A stretch of 64,000 nucleotides of DNA from Bradyrhizobium canariense (GTDB taxonomy: Bacteria > Pseudomonadota > Alphaproteobacteria > Rhizobiales > Xanthobacteraceae), in contig NZ_LT629750.1 of the NCBI RefSeq assembly GCF_900105125.1, positions 5,049,001-5,113,000 on the forward strand, in the 5' to 3' direction. The notes beneath the pieces were generated by a model. That model searched no databases. It worked only from the letters and a program-made list of their open reading frames with translations, and was not told the DNA's origin. Every line of letters starts with the position of its first letter. Position 1 is the first letter of the stretch. The translations under genes were made by a program, and so were the position numbers. Positions 1 through 8,941 of the stretch are shown here, one piece after another.

Positions 1-131
1 AAAGCGTAAGTGAACGCTTTCCTGTCCAGATAGAGGTGCATCGGCTTCCAGCTGGTGCAGTCAGCGAGCCAATCATTGAAAACAATGACACCTTCGCTGC
101 CGGATCCGACCAATTCATGTCCAAGAACCAC
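1..131 (-). CDS. alpha/beta hydrolase, N-terminal part only (cut by the window edge)
   Basis: The frame read leftward from a GTG at 131 begins VVLGHELVGSGSEGVIVFND and continues through a DCTSWKP stretch to base 1 without a stop. This matches the opening of many alpha/beta hydrolases: a first strand, then an oxyanion-side loop and the W-x-P segment. An AAGGAG ribosome site lies 6 bases before the GTG, which decides the start. It follows the substrate-binding protein gene by 14 bases on the same strand, so it is probably the last visible gene of that operon and may hydrolyse the imported ligand or a product of it. The catalytic serine lies outside the window. Confidence 0.65.
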   Translation of the reverse strand, partial: MVLGHELVGSGSEGVIVFNDWLADCTSWKPMHLYLDRKAFTYA

Positions 132-145
132 TTCACACTCCTTCG

Positions 146-1219
146 TTATTGCTTGATGATCTTGATGGCGTCCAGATCGGGATGTTTTCCCGATTTGATA
201 TCCGCCGAGGCCTGCTGAAGCAGCGCCATGTCGAAGTACGGCTTCACATCCATTTTGGTGTTCAACAGCTTGTTGTCGTACAGGAAGTCCATCACGCCTT
301 GAGAACCCGCAATGTCCGCGTCCGACAGCGTGAGATCGACGCTGTTGATGTCCTTGATAGGCCCACTCAGGTTGCGATCGAAATCGGTTGAGACCTTCAG
401 GATGTCCATGGGAAGGCGGGACGATTCGGCGAACCACTGATGGGCCTGGTCGAGGTGGTTCGAGGCCCACCACGTCGCCATGATCCATGCCTTCAGGAAG
501 CGAACCGCGGCTTCGTTGCCATTGGCCTGGAGCCATTTCCCCGAAAAGCCCTGCATGCCGATGTTTTCGCCGCGCGGCGCATTCCACAGCACTTTGGCCA
601 GCTTCTGCTGAAGCAGCCGCTCCATTGTCGGATCCCAGGTGGTGACCGCGTCGACGAGATGTCCCTGCATCGCGTTGGTCTGCTCCGCGATATCCTGATT
701 GACGATGTTCATGTCCCGCAGGGGATGCTCAATTCCGGCTGCAACCAGCGCCTTGACCGAGCGCGGGAACGTCGTGGTCGCGAACGGAGCCGACATCTTC
801 TTGCCCTTCAAATCGGCCAGACCGCCGGTGAAATCGGGCTGCACCAGGATGCCGAAGCGCGCGTCATGCGTGCGCTGCAGGATCTTCGAGCCTGGCATGC
901 GCGCCATCGCTCGCAGCGTCGGCGCATCCGCCGCCCACACGTTGTCGATGTCGCCGGCGACCGCGGCCTCGGCGAGCGGGCCTCCGAACGTGAATGGCTT
1001 GAACTGGGCTTCGATACCGTTGAGCTCAAAGATATTGGTGTGCCGCAGAACCTCGACGATTTCACCCCCGACGGCCCAAAGCGACTGGTAGCCGATTGTG
1101 ACCTTGGTCAGCTCTGCTGCCGACATCGGCTTGGGCAGTACCGATCCCAGCGCCAGCGTCCCGATAATCGCCAATCTCGCCGAGGCAGTTCTAAAGCGTG
1201 TGAAACGTTCGATCTTCAT
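146..1219 (-). CDS. ABC transporter substrate-binding protein (NMT1/TauA/SsuA type)
   Basis: A 357-residue periplasmic binding protein. Residues 16-27 are hydrophobic after an Arg-rich start, and an MSA-AE signal cleavage site sits near residue 34. The mature part starts with KVTIGYQSLWAVGG, the usual first strand of the nitrate/sulfonate/taurine binding family. A good AAGGAG site precedes the ATG at 1219. The permease and ATPase follow the family pattern upstream, 19 bases and then overlapping. The ligand cannot be read from sequence; the linked enolase-superfamily enzyme and hydrolase suggest an organic acid or ester rather than a simple sulfonate. Confidence 0.85.
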   Translation of the reverse strand: MKIERFTRFRTASARLAIIGTLALGSVLPKPMSAAELTKVTIGYQSLWAVGGEIVEVLRHTNIFELNGIEAQFKPFTFGGPLAEAAVAGDIDNVWAADAPTLRAMARMPGSKILQRTHDARFGILVQPDFTGGLADLKGKKMSAPFATTTFPRSVKALVAAGIEHPLRDMNIVNQDIAEQTNAMQGHLVDAVTTWDPTMERLLQQKLAKVLWNAPRGENIGMQGFSGKWLQANGNEAAVRFLKAWIMATWWASNHLDQAHQWFAESSRLPMDILKVSTDFDRNLSGPIKDINSVDLTLSDADIAGSQGVMDFLYDNKLLNTKMDVKPYFDMALLQQASADIKSGKHPDLDAIKIIKQ

Positions 1220-1238
1220 GCAGCATCTCCTTGTTAAG

Positions 1239-2090
1239 TTAATGATGATCCGGCGCCCAGCGAATGAAGCGCCGTTCCAACCAGTGCATGCCGCTGTTCA
1301 TGACAAAGCCGATGACGCCGATGACGATCATTCCGGCCATGACCTTTTCGGTTTCGATCATCGTCCGTGCGAGCTGAATCATGTATCCGAGCCCCGATGT
1401 CGCGGCGATCAGTTCCGCCGCAATGACGCAGGTCCAGCCCACGCCGAGTCCTACTCTGAGACCAGCAATGATGTAGGGGAGCGCCGAAGGAAACATCACG
1501 CGCCGGAGGAACAGCCATCTGCCTGCGCCAAAGCATTGCGCGACCTGCAGGTGGATCAGCGCGACGGAGCGCGCGCCTAAATAGGTATTGGTGAAGATCG
1601 GAAAGAATGACCCAAGGAAGATGATGAACCATGCGGAATGATCGCCAAGGCCGAACCACAGGATTGCGAGCGGGATCCAGGCGAGGACCGAGATGGGGCG
1701 AAGCAACTCGATGATTGGGAGGATGTAGGCTGCGGCAGATCGCCAGATACCCAGCGCAAGTCCGAGCGAGATCGCCGCAACAGCAGCAAGGCCAAAACCG
1801 ATCGTCACCCTCAGGACGCTGGCCTCGACGTCTCGCCACAGATAACCGGCTTCCGCCAGATCAATCAGGGCTCGGATGGTGGCTGACGGCGCAGGCAGGA
1901 TATTGCCGTCGATCCAATGAAGCCGGACGCCCAATTCCCAAATCAGGAAGATAATGGGGATTAAAATGAGGTGCTTCAGCCTGGCCAGTAATCCTGAGAG
2001 CGTATTCAGGATGTGTGAGCCGAGAGCCTGCGATCCGGATGGAACTGGCATGTGCGCACCATCCGCGAAGCCGCTTGCTTCCTTCGTCAT
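1239..2090 (-). CDS. ABC transporter permease (TauC/SsuC family)
   Basis: A 283-residue inner-membrane protein with about six hydrophobic segments (first near 38-58). Residues 182-212 hold the cytoplasmic coupling loop, with the pattern VAQCFGAGRW...PSALPYIIAGLR, equivalent to the EAA loop that docks on the ATPase. Its ATG overlaps the stop of the ATPase gene by 4 bases (ATGA), so the two are translationally coupled. It forms the membrane channel for the ligand captured by the neighbouring binding protein. Confidence 0.88.
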   Translation of the reverse strand: MTKEASGFADGAHMPVPSGSQALGSHILNTLSGLLARLKHLILIPIIFLIWELGVRLHWIDGNILPAPSATIRALIDLAEAGYLWRDVEASVLRVTIGFGLAAVAAISLGLALGIWRSAAAYILPIIELLRPISVLAWIPLAILWFGLGDHSAWFIIFLGSFFPIFTNTYLGARSVALIHLQVAQCFGAGRWLFLRRVMFPSALPYIIAGLRVGLGVGWTCVIAAELIAATSGLGYMIQLARTMIETEKVMAGMIVIGVIGFVMNSGMHWLERRFIRWAPDHH

Positions 2091-2869
2091 GCGACCTCGC
2101 GGATGATTTCAGTTCGCAGCAGTTGCGACAGACGCTCCTTGGTTTCGAGGAAGCGCGGATGGCTGGTACGGATCGACGGGTCTCGCGGGCGCGCAATATC
2201 GACGTCGATTTGAGCTTTGATCCGGCCCGGTCGAGCCGTCATGACAATGACGCGGTCTCCGAGAAAGACGGCCTCCTCGATATTGTGGGTGATCAGAACG
2301 AAGGTCTTTCGGGTCTTTTCCCAAATTCTCAGGATCTCTTCTTGAAGAACGTCCCTGGTCAGCGAGTCCAGCGCCGCAAAGGGCTCGTCCATCAGGACAA
2401 CCTCGGGATCGGGCGCGAGCGCTCTCGCGATGCTCACCCGCTGCCGCATTCCGCCGGAAAGTTCGTGCGGGTAGCGGTGCTCGAAGCCACCGAGTTTGAC
2501 GAGATCGAGATAGTGCTGAACGATCTTCTTTCGCTCTGCCGCGGGAACACCCTTCGCGAGCAGCCCGAACTCGACATTCTCTGCAACGGTCAGCCACGGG
2601 AACAGCCCGTATTCCTGAAAGATAACGATGCGGTCTGGCCCCGGCTGTTTGATCGCCTTGCCGTCCTGCAACGTCTCGCCGCTGGTCCCCTGGACAAAAC
2701 CCGCGATCGCGTGAAGCAACGTGCTCTTGCCGCAGCCTGACGGTCCAATGATGCAGAGAAACTGGCCGGATGGAATTTCACAGGACACGTTATCGAGCGC
2801 CACGACGCGTTCGAATGGGTTCTGACTTTCGAAGATTTTCGTGAGGTTCCGAACGCTGATCTCGCTCAT
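2087..2869 (-). CDS. ABC transporter ATP-binding protein (TauB/SsuB family)
   Basis: A 260-residue ATPase with a complete nucleotide-binding domain: Walker A GPSGCGKST at 42-50, Q-loop Q85, signature LSGGMRQR at 137-144, Walker B ending LMDEP at 159-163, and a switch histidine in LITHN further on. Length and motifs match the nitrate/sulfonate importer ATPases. It lies 20 bases downstream of the enolase-superfamily gene on the same strand and overlaps the permease gene, so transport and metabolism are probably cotranscribed. Confidence 0.9.
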   Translation of the reverse strand: MSEISVRNLTKIFESQNPFERVVALDNVSCEIPSGQFLCIIGPSGCGKSTLLHAIAGFVQGTSGETLQDGKAIKQPGPDRIVIFQEYGLFPWLTVAENVEFGLLAKGVPAAERKKIVQHYLDLVKLGGFEHRYPHELSGGMRQRVSIARALAPDPEVVLMDEPFAALDSLTRDVLQEEILRIWEKTRKTFVLITHNIEEAVFLGDRVIVMTARPGRIKAQIDVDIARPRDPSIRTSHPRFLETKERLSQLLRTEIIREVA

Positions 2870-2889
2870 GGCTTCTCTCTTTCACCGTG

Positions 2890-4065
2890 CTACTTGACGC
2901 GGTAGCGATCGATCACATCGAGAGCTGGATCGAGACCGAGCCCCGGCCCGGCGGGAACCCGGACCTTGCCTCGCTTCGGGGTTGTCTCGCCGCGGTAGAG
3001 TTCGGCTTCGAAATCGCAGTAGAGCCGCTCCAGCAGCGGAAGCTGACGTTGCGCGGCGCTGAGGTGGATGGTTGCGACCTGTCCCGGCCCGAAGATGGCG
3101 CAATGTGGGACGAACTCGATTCCCTTCGCATCGCACAGCGCGGCGATCTTCAGCAGCTCCGAGACCCCGCCCGTTTTGGCTACATCGGGCTGCGCGATAT
3201 CGATCGCGTTGGCTTCGATCATGGCGACGAAGTCGTGCAAACTACCGGCATTCTCGCCGGCTGCGATCCGGTGCCGGCCGGTCGCTTTCACGCGTGCAAG
3301 ACCGACATAATTCTCGGGCGGCCACACCGGCTCTTCCAGCCAGTACAGATTGAGAGGCTTGAGGAGTTCGTCGTAGCGCAGCGCTTCGGCAACCGACCAC
3401 GGGCAGTTGGTATCGAGCATCACCAGCGCATCCGAGCCTGCCGCTTCCACGGACGCGCGGATCTCGTTCTCGGTGATCTCGTGAAGTTTGATGTAGCGGT
3501 AACCGCGCTCGATGGCTTGCCGGGTTGCCTTGACGACATCGGCGCAGTTTCCGTATCTCATCAGGCTTGCATAAACTTCCACTTCGCCGGCGAAAGCGCC
3601 TCCAAGCAGCGTCGACAGCGGGACACCGGTGAGTTTCCCCATGATGTCCCACAAGGCGATGTCGACCGCCGAAATCCCGTAGACGATCGGGCCAATACGG
3701 CCGAAGTTCTGGAGCTGAAACTCGAGGTCGAATTTGATCTTCGAGATTTCGAATGCGTTGCGGCCGATCACCAGCGGGAGAACGCGGGTTTCGATCAGTG
3801 CGGCAAGAGATTTGTCCTCGCCGCGCGAGAACGCCTCGCCCCAGCCGACAATGCCGTCTTCGGTCTCAAGCCTCACGAACAGCGTATCGAACTGCAGTCG
3901 CGGCGAGCCGCCAAAACTCCAGGGCGGGGTGCCGCCGGATTCGAAGGGAATGGAGACCAGGATGGTTTCCGCCTTGACGATCCGTTGCGGCGCCACGGCC
4001 GGGCGCGGCGCCGGCCTCTCCTCGGTCCGCCTATTCATTTCCGCCAGATCCACGCAAATCCTCAC
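2890..4065 (-). CDS. enolase-superfamily enzyme (mandelate racemase/muconate lactonizing family)
   Basis: A 391-residue enzyme with an N-terminal capping domain and a barrel carrying the superfamily ligands: D218 (MLDTN), E244 (WLEEP) and E271 (GEN). Candidate bases are K193 in YIKLHE, D294 (QPDVAKTGG) and H321 (PHCAIFGPG). The usual KxK is KxH here, a pattern seen in acid-sugar dehydratases and some racemases, so the reaction is probably proton abstraction next to a carboxylate. The GTG at 4065 gives 391 residues; an ATG at 4038 is a plausible shorter start. First gene of the leftward transport operon, probably controlled by the divergent GntR gene. Substrate unknown. Confidence 0.85.
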   Translation of the reverse strand: MRICVDLAEMNRRTEERPAPRPAVAPQRIVKAETILVSIPFESGGTPPWSFGGSPRLQFDTLFVRLETEDGIVGWGEAFSRGEDKSLAALIETRVLPLVIGRNAFEISKIKFDLEFQLQNFGRIGPIVYGISAVDIALWDIMGKLTGVPLSTLLGGAFAGEVEVYASLMRYGNCADVVKATRQAIERGYRYIKLHEITENEIRASVEAAGSDALVMLDTNCPWSVAEALRYDELLKPLNLYWLEEPVWPPENYVGLARVKATGRHRIAAGENAGSLHDFVAMIEANAIDIAQPDVAKTGGVSELLKIAALCDAKGIEFVPHCAIFGPGQVATIHLSAAQRQLPLLERLYCDFEAELYRGETTPKRGKVRVPAGPGLGLDPALDVIDRYRVK

Positions 4066-4130
4066 TTACCATTTAACTGTTGATTGTTGACAATCAGCAA
4101 AGGGTAGGATTTGGATGGAGTCAATGGTAA
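4066..4130. promoter_or_regulatory. probable GntR operator and divergent promoter region
   Basis: Between the enolase-type gene and the GntR gene lies a perfect palindrome, TGATTGT-TG-ACAATCA (4081-4096), whose core TTGT..ACAA resembles known GntR/FadR-family operators. It is enclosed by an 8-bp inverted pair, TTACCATT (4066-4073) and AATGGTAA (4123-4130). The position suggests that the divergent regulator controls both itself and the operon. Binding is inferred, not shown. Confidence 0.6.
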
Positions 4131-4196
4131 ATGTGCGCCAATATTTGCCTACGAATCGAACAGACATGCTGCGCGGGCGGGTAACAGGAGGACGAA

Positions 4197-4901
4197 TTGG
4201 TTGCTCAGGTCATTTCAGGGCTGGTCGAGAAACGTAGTCTCGACCGCGCAGCGGCGGACGCGATCAGGCAGGCCATCACAAGTGGGGCGCTGAACCCGGG
4301 CGCACGATTGACCGAAGTCGAACTGGCTTCGGGACTGAAGGTTTCGCGCGGAACGATCCGGGCTGCGCTTCAGCGACTGTTGAGCGAAGGGCTGATCGCC
4401 CAGAAGCCCTATGCCGGATGGGAAGTTGCAACTCTGACATCGCGCGATGCGTGGGAGCTGTACACGCTGCGATCGAGTCTCGAAGGGCTGGCGGCCCAGC
4501 TTGCGGCTCGCAATCCCGAGCGGCGGAGCTTGATCGAACCGGCGTTCGACAAGCTGAAGGCCGCGGCCAAAACTCGTGACCAAAAGCAGATCACGGATGC
4601 CGATCTGGCACTTCACAAGGCGATCGTCGTCCTGGCGAACCACAAGCGTCTTTTCGATCAATACGGCTATGTCGAGCAGCAGGTTCGGATGTACATGGCT
4701 TCTTCGAACGCGATACTTGAAAAGCCGGAGCTCGTGATTTCGAACCATGAGAAGTTGGTAAGTTCGGTCCTGAAGGGTAACGCGTCTGCCGCTGAACGAA
4801 GCGCGCAGGAACACACCAAGGCAGCGGGCGAGGTTCTGACCCGATATCTCCAGGAAAAAGAAAAACAGATCGAGCTTGCCGCGCCAGCGAAGCGCGCTTA
4901 G
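4197..4901 (+). CDS. GntR-family transcriptional regulator, FCD subfamily
   Basis: A 234-residue regulator. Residues about 18-80 form the winged helix (RQAITSGALNPGARLTEVEL, then VSRGTIRAALQRLLSEGLI), and residues about 90-210 form the all-helical FCD ligand domain (DAWELYTLRSSLEGLAAQLA and ADLALHKAIV). It starts at a TTG with a strong AGGAGG site 4184-4189, which favours this rare start over later ATGs. It faces the transport/enolase operon across a 131-base gap with a GntR-like palindrome. FCD regulators usually respond to carboxylic acids, which fits the enzyme next door. Confidence 0.9.
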   Translation: MVAQVISGLVEKRSLDRAAADAIRQAITSGALNPGARLTEVELASGLKVSRGTIRAALQRLLSEGLIAQKPYAGWEVATLTSRDAWELYTLRSSLEGLAAQLAARNPERRSLIEPAFDKLKAAAKTRDQKQITDADLALHKAIVVLANHKRLFDQYGYVEQQVRMYMASSNAILEKPELVISNHEKLVSSVLKGNASAAERSAQEHTKAAGEVLTRYLQEKEKQIELAAPAKRA

Positions 4902-5067
4902 CGCTTCGGAAACCTGGTCCCGTCGTGGAAGCGCAGAGTGTGCCCGACACAAGGCCGGGCATGACGACTTCGCTATAAGCTCCATTCCATTGGCTGCATT
5001 TTGAGTCAGACTGAGGAGGTGCGAAAGCGCCGTCTCGAAGGATGAAGCCACAGAACTGGAAAATGCC

Positions 5068-5841
5068 CTAGCGATAGAAAGCGGTCGGCGGCATACCGAA
5101 ATGCTTCCGGAACATGGCGGTAAAGGCACTTTGGCTGGCATAGCCGCTGTCGAGCGCGACATCGATGATCCGATCGCCGCGCGCGAGCCGTTCGAGGGCA
5201 AATAGAAGACGTGCCTGCTGGCGCCATTGCCCAAAGGTCAGGCCGGTCTCCCGGGAGAACAGGCGATGGACGGTCTTGGGTGTCAGCCTGAGCTGCCGAG
5301 CCCATTGCTCCGCGGTCGATGCATCGTCAGGCCGCGCGACCATGGCTTCGCACACGTTGCGTAGCCGTGCATCGTTCGGCATCGGCAGATGCAATGGAAG
5401 CACATCGACTTCCCGCAATTCATCGAGCAATAGACGCATCAGGCGCGCGTCTCGCGTGTCGGAGGCGTAGTCGAGCGGAACGCGCATCGCCGCAACGATC
5501 AGTTCCCGCAGCAGCGGAGACACCGCGATGACGCAACTCGCCTGTGGCAAGTGGGGCGCGGCGTGTTGGTCGACGAAGACGGTCCGAATCTTCACGTCAC
5601 CGCACATTCGGACTTCGTGATCGAGCCCTGCGGTCAACCAGACGGCGCGATTGGGCGGCACCACCCAGACACCTGCGGCGGAGCGCACGATCATGACCCC
5701 TTCGATGGCGTACAGCAGCTGACCACGGGGATGCGCGTGCGGACCAGTCGAGGCGCCGCTTGGATAATCGATCTCCATGGCCGCCATCGGCCGCGCCGTC
5801 GCGTGATAGCCGAGGTGCCGGGTGATCAAGTCGTCAAGCAT
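5068..5841 (-). CDS. AraC-family transcriptional regulator with cupin domain
   Basis: A 257-residue regulator. Residues about 15-90 form a cupin-type sensor (GPHAHPRGQLLYAIEGV), and residues about 160-257 hold the double helix-turn-helix (TAEQWARQLRLTPKTVHRLF and IIDVALDSGYASQSAFTAMF). The layout resembles NimR/RipA-like regulators, which often control a neighbouring exporter. It is divergent from the EamA transporter gene, its likely target. The inducer is unknown. Confidence 0.88.
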   Translation of the reverse strand: MLDDLITRHLGYHATARPMAAMEIDYPSGASTGPHAHPRGQLLYAIEGVMIVRSAAGVWVVPPNRAVWLTAGLDHEVRMCGDVKIRTVFVDQHAAPHLPQASCVIAVSPLLRELIVAAMRVPLDYASDTRDARLMRLLLDELREVDVLPLHLPMPNDARLRNVCEAMVARPDDASTAEQWARQLRLTPKTVHRLFSRETGLTFGQWRQQARLLFALERLARGDRIIDVALDSGYASQSAFTAMFRKHFGMPPTAFYR

Positions 5842-5940
5842 GTCCTAATCTCGCTAGTCCCAGTCATTCTAGCGTGAGACCGGCTCCTGTTTAAACGTCT
5901 ATTTGTGGCGGCTCATTTTCCCGATGAACCGTCAAATCAC

Positions 5941-6855
5941 ATGCTCAAACAAAAAACCGCTCTCCTCTATCCCTTTCTCGCTATCGTTTTGTGGGCGGGA
6001 AACGTCATCGCCTCTCGCCTGTCGGCGCATACCATTGGGCCGCAGGCCATCACCTTCTATCGCCTGCTGCTTGCCGTTGCCCTGATGAGCCTCTTCGTCG
6101 CGCGGCCGGCTTGGCGGAATCGGTCAGCGATCTGGCCTCACTTCGGCCAGTTCGCGATTCTCGGCTTTCTGGCAATGTGCCTGTTCCAAAGCCTGTCCTA
6201 TCTGGCGGCGGAGACAACGACGGCGACCAACATGGCGGTGTTTACCGCGCTGACGCCGCTTCTCACGGTCGGGCTCAGCGCTGTGCTGCTCGGCGAGGAC
6301 CCGACGCTCGGAATGGTCGGCGGTGGCCTGCTGTCTCTCGCTGGTCTGATCTATCTTGTCAGCGGTGGCGACTTGTCGACGTTATTCCGCGACGGAGTCC
6401 ATCCGGGCGATGCGCTGATGCTGTTGGCCGCGCTGGTCTATGCGCTCTACGGTGTGTTGCTGAAACGGTGGAATCTGCCGATCACCGGGTGGCAATCAAC
6501 CTACATGCAGGCGCTCTGCGCTCTTGCCATCATGTTTCCGGCCTTTCTGGCGACCCCCGCACCGCTGCGCCAGCTTAACACGGCGACACTGCCGCTGATC
6601 GGCTATGCGGGCGGGCTGGCATCGGTCGTGCTCCCGTTCCTCTGGATTCGAGGTGTGCAGCAACTTGGTCCGAATCGCTGTGCCGTCTTTATGAATCTGC
6701 TGCCCGTGCTGACCGCGGCTGCGGCGATCGTGATGTTGGGCGAGCCCGTCAGGTCCTTCCATGTGATCGGCGGCGGCCTGGCACTTTGCGGCGTTGCCTT
6801 CGCGCAGACATTTCGCCGACCGCTCACCCGGCGCACGGTATCGATCGCCGGGTGA
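5941..6855 (+). CDS. EamA-family (DMT) transporter
   Basis: About 304 residues with ten hydrophobic segments and two EamA repeats, beginning LYPFLAIVLWAGNVIASRL. The GxNxxF-like and AETTTATNMAVFTALTPL segments are typical of drug/metabolite exporters. I place the start at ATG 5941; a GTG at 5905 would add 12 poorly hydrophobic residues, and neither has a clear ribosome site. Divergent from an AraC regulator, which suggests inducible export. The substrate cannot be read from sequence. Confidence 0.82.
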   Translation: MLKQKTALLYPFLAIVLWAGNVIASRLSAHTIGPQAITFYRLLLAVALMSLFVARPAWRNRSAIWPHFGQFAILGFLAMCLFQSLSYLAAETTTATNMAVFTALTPLLTVGLSAVLLGEDPTLGMVGGGLLSLAGLIYLVSGGDLSTLFRDGVHPGDALMLLAALVYALYGVLLKRWNLPITGWQSTYMQALCALAIMFPAFLATPAPLRQLNTATLPLIGYAGGLASVVLPFLWIRGVQQLGPNRCAVFMNLLPVLTAAAAIVMLGEPVRSFHVIGGGLALCGVAFAQTFRRPLTRRTVSIAG

Positions 6856-6910
6856 TGCGACGTTGAGACCGCATTCTCGATGCCGCGACGCGAGACGATC
6901 GCGTTCTCGC

Positions 6911-8275
6911 CTATTGCAGCTCGGCGCCGCGACGCTCCGGGATCAGTAGCCACATCGTCGCGAGGTCGACGACGTAAAGCGCCGCCAGCACAGTAATCGC
7001 GAATTCAAAGCCGCGGGCGGAAGCGACGAGGCCGACCAGCAGCGGACCAAGGCCACCGACAGCCCTGCCGATGTTGAACAGGACGTTTTGAGCGGTCGCG
7101 CGCGCTGCCGTCGGGTACAGCTCACTCATCAGCGCTCCGTAGCCGCCGAGCATTCCGTTGACGAAAAACCCCATGACGGCGCCGGCAAACAGCAGCTGCA
7201 CTGGATCCGAAAGACGGGAATAGCACAGCACCATGACCGCGGCGCCGGTCATATAAGCAAAGAAAGCCGAGCGCCGGCCGATGCGATCTGCGACCTGGCC
7301 GAACACGAAGATACCAGCCGCCATGCCAGCGATTGTGGCTACGGTCCAAACCGCGGTTTGCGTAAGGGCCAGACCGAAACGGGTCGAAAGATAATTAGGC
7401 AACCAGATCATGACGCCGTAATAGCCGAAGTTCTGAACTGAACAGAGGATCACCATGCCGAAGGAGAGCTTGATGGTATCGGCATCCTTCACCAGCAGCC
7501 GAAGCGACGATTGGAGTGCGCGGGTTTTTGCGTCGCGCAGGAACAACTCGGGCTCGGGCAGGGTTCGACGGATAAGATAAGCCGCCGCCGCAGGGAGAAT
7601 TCCGATCAGGAACATGCCGCGCCACCCGATCGCCGGCAGCAGCAGCGGCGTGACGATGGCGGCGGCCAGCACACCGACCTGCCAGCCCAAGCCAACATAA
7701 GATGAAACTCGCCCCCGCTCCGCGGCAGGACACGCCTCTGCGACCAGCGCCATTCCGATGCCGAATTCGCCGCCAAGGCCGACGCCGGCGATGGTTCGGA
7801 AAAACAGCAGATCCCAGTATCCCCGCGCGAAAGCGCATAAACCGGTGAAGACGGCAAACAACACAATCGTCCAAACCAGAACCCGCACGCGACCAAGCTG
7901 GTCGGACAGCCATCCAAACGCAAAACCGCCGAGCACGGCGCCGAATAACGTCGCCGTAACCAGCGAAGCCGCTTGCGCTTGCGAGAGACCAAGATCGACC
8001 GAGATCGGACGCAGCATGAAGCCGAGGATGAGCAGGTCGAACCCGTCCGTCGCGTACCCGATCGCGGATCCCCAGATCGCAGCGCGGCGCGTCCGCCTGG
8101 CATCCGTCTCCATCGTGACCGTATCGATGTCAGACGCAACGGTTACCCGACCGACGTTCACTTGATAAATCCCCGTATTTGATGGCGCTGAGCCAACCAA
8201 ATTCGCTCGATCGGGCGCAACACCTATCTTGGCGAAAGGCCGATCTTTCCACTTCAAACAGCCCGGGGGCAGCAT
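6911..8275 (-). CDS. MFS transporter, aromatic-acid/H+ symporter type
   Basis: A twelve-segment major facilitator. The first helix carries GYATDGFDLLILGFML, the hallmark D-G-F-D region of the AAHS group, followed by the loop 2-3 motif GWLSDQLGRVRV. The longest frame starts at 8275, but residues before METDARRTRR (ATG at 8113) do not look conserved, so the true start is probably near 8113-8161. It sits alone between the EamA gene and a small conserved gene. It probably imports an organic or aromatic acid with protons. Confidence 0.82.
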   Translation of the reverse strand: MLPPGCLKWKDRPFAKIGVAPDRANLVGSAPSNTGIYQVNVGRVTVASDIDTVTMETDARRTRRAAIWGSAIGYATDGFDLLILGFMLRPISVDLGLSQAQAASLVTATLFGAVLGGFAFGWLSDQLGRVRVLVWTIVLFAVFTGLCAFARGYWDLLFFRTIAGVGLGGEFGIGMALVAEACPAAERGRVSSYVGLGWQVGVLAAAIVTPLLLPAIGWRGMFLIGILPAAAAYLIRRTLPEPELFLRDAKTRALQSSLRLLVKDADTIKLSFGMVILCSVQNFGYYGVMIWLPNYLSTRFGLALTQTAVWTVATIAGMAAGIFVFGQVADRIGRRSAFFAYMTGAAVMVLCYSRLSDPVQLLFAGAVMGFFVNGMLGGYGALMSELYPTAARATAQNVLFNIGRAVGGLGPLLVGLVASARGFEFAITVLAALYVVDLATMWLLIPERRGAELQ

Positions 8276-8432
8276 CGCGCTGGAGACCGCGCAGGTCGTT
8301 GGGCCTCGGCGGCGGCCGCAGCGGCAATCCGCTCACTGGGGCGTTCATCGACGAAAGCCATGCCGCGCGGCAGAGAGCGGCTGTCGCTGGGCTCTTGCGG
8401 TTAGCAACGTAAGGTTGGTCTGCGCGGTCGGA

Positions 8433-8639
8433 TCAACCCAGCCGGCTGATCTGTTCCTCGGTCACCACGCGCTCGATATTCTCGCTCTTGCTCTTGATCC
8501 GATAGCGCGGGCGTCCATCCGCCTCGATCGGCAAGCACGTGACAATGGTATAGATGCTCCGCTGCTTGACGTCGGCGCGGCCCTGCGGGCCCTGCAGCTG
8601 GTGATGGACGTCGTCATTGATCGCGTAATTGTGTGCCAT
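8433..8639 (-). CDS. small conserved hypothetical protein
   Basis: A 68-residue protein starting MAHNYAINDDVHHQLQGPQG and ending at 8433. It is polar, with no signal peptide, membrane segment or cysteine. The frame extends to an ATG at 8696, but the extra 19 residues look random and the MAH start resembles small proteins of this type in rhizobia. I do not recognise a function. Confidence 0.55.
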   Translation of the reverse strand: MAHNYAINDDVHHQLQGPQGRADVKQRSIYTIVTCLPIEADGRPRYRIKSKSENIERVVTEEQISRLG

Positions 8640-8941
8640 CGCGGGTCTTTCCGTTGAAGGGGGCTGTAGTTGCAACAGCCCGGCTGCGCAACACATCCCG
8701 TTGGTATACAGGCGGGCAGGCCTTCTGGCAAAGACAGAAGCGATACGTGGCCATTTATTGCCGGGCCTGCTCGTGGCAAATTTGAGTTGTTTTCCAGCGA
8801 AAACGACGGTTGGGAAGCTGGCGGGCCGAGAACAATGAAGATGGGAACTATGTCCACGCTTTAGCTACCTAAATGCACGCTACAGCTCACTGATGCCAAC
8901 CAGCGCGCGGGTGTCGCGCGTTCCGTCGTCGAGGCGGGAAT
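8640..8941. other. 302-base gap without a recognisable gene
   Basis: No coding frame, RNA or terminator stood out here. It contains the string GGGAAGCTGGCGG (8813-8825), also found at 11826-11838 beside the leftmost tRNA-Ser-like repeat. With one base beyond this differing, I attach little weight to it. Confidence 0.4.

Noticed and set aside
440..1237. Long rightward frame opposite the substrate-binding protein
   Set aside because: Arg/His-rich shadow of a G+C-rich gene, without domain features or ribosome site.
2887..4083. 398-residue frame opposite the enolase-type gene
   Set aside because: Its length comes from codon bias; metal ligands and family motifs lie on the minus strand.
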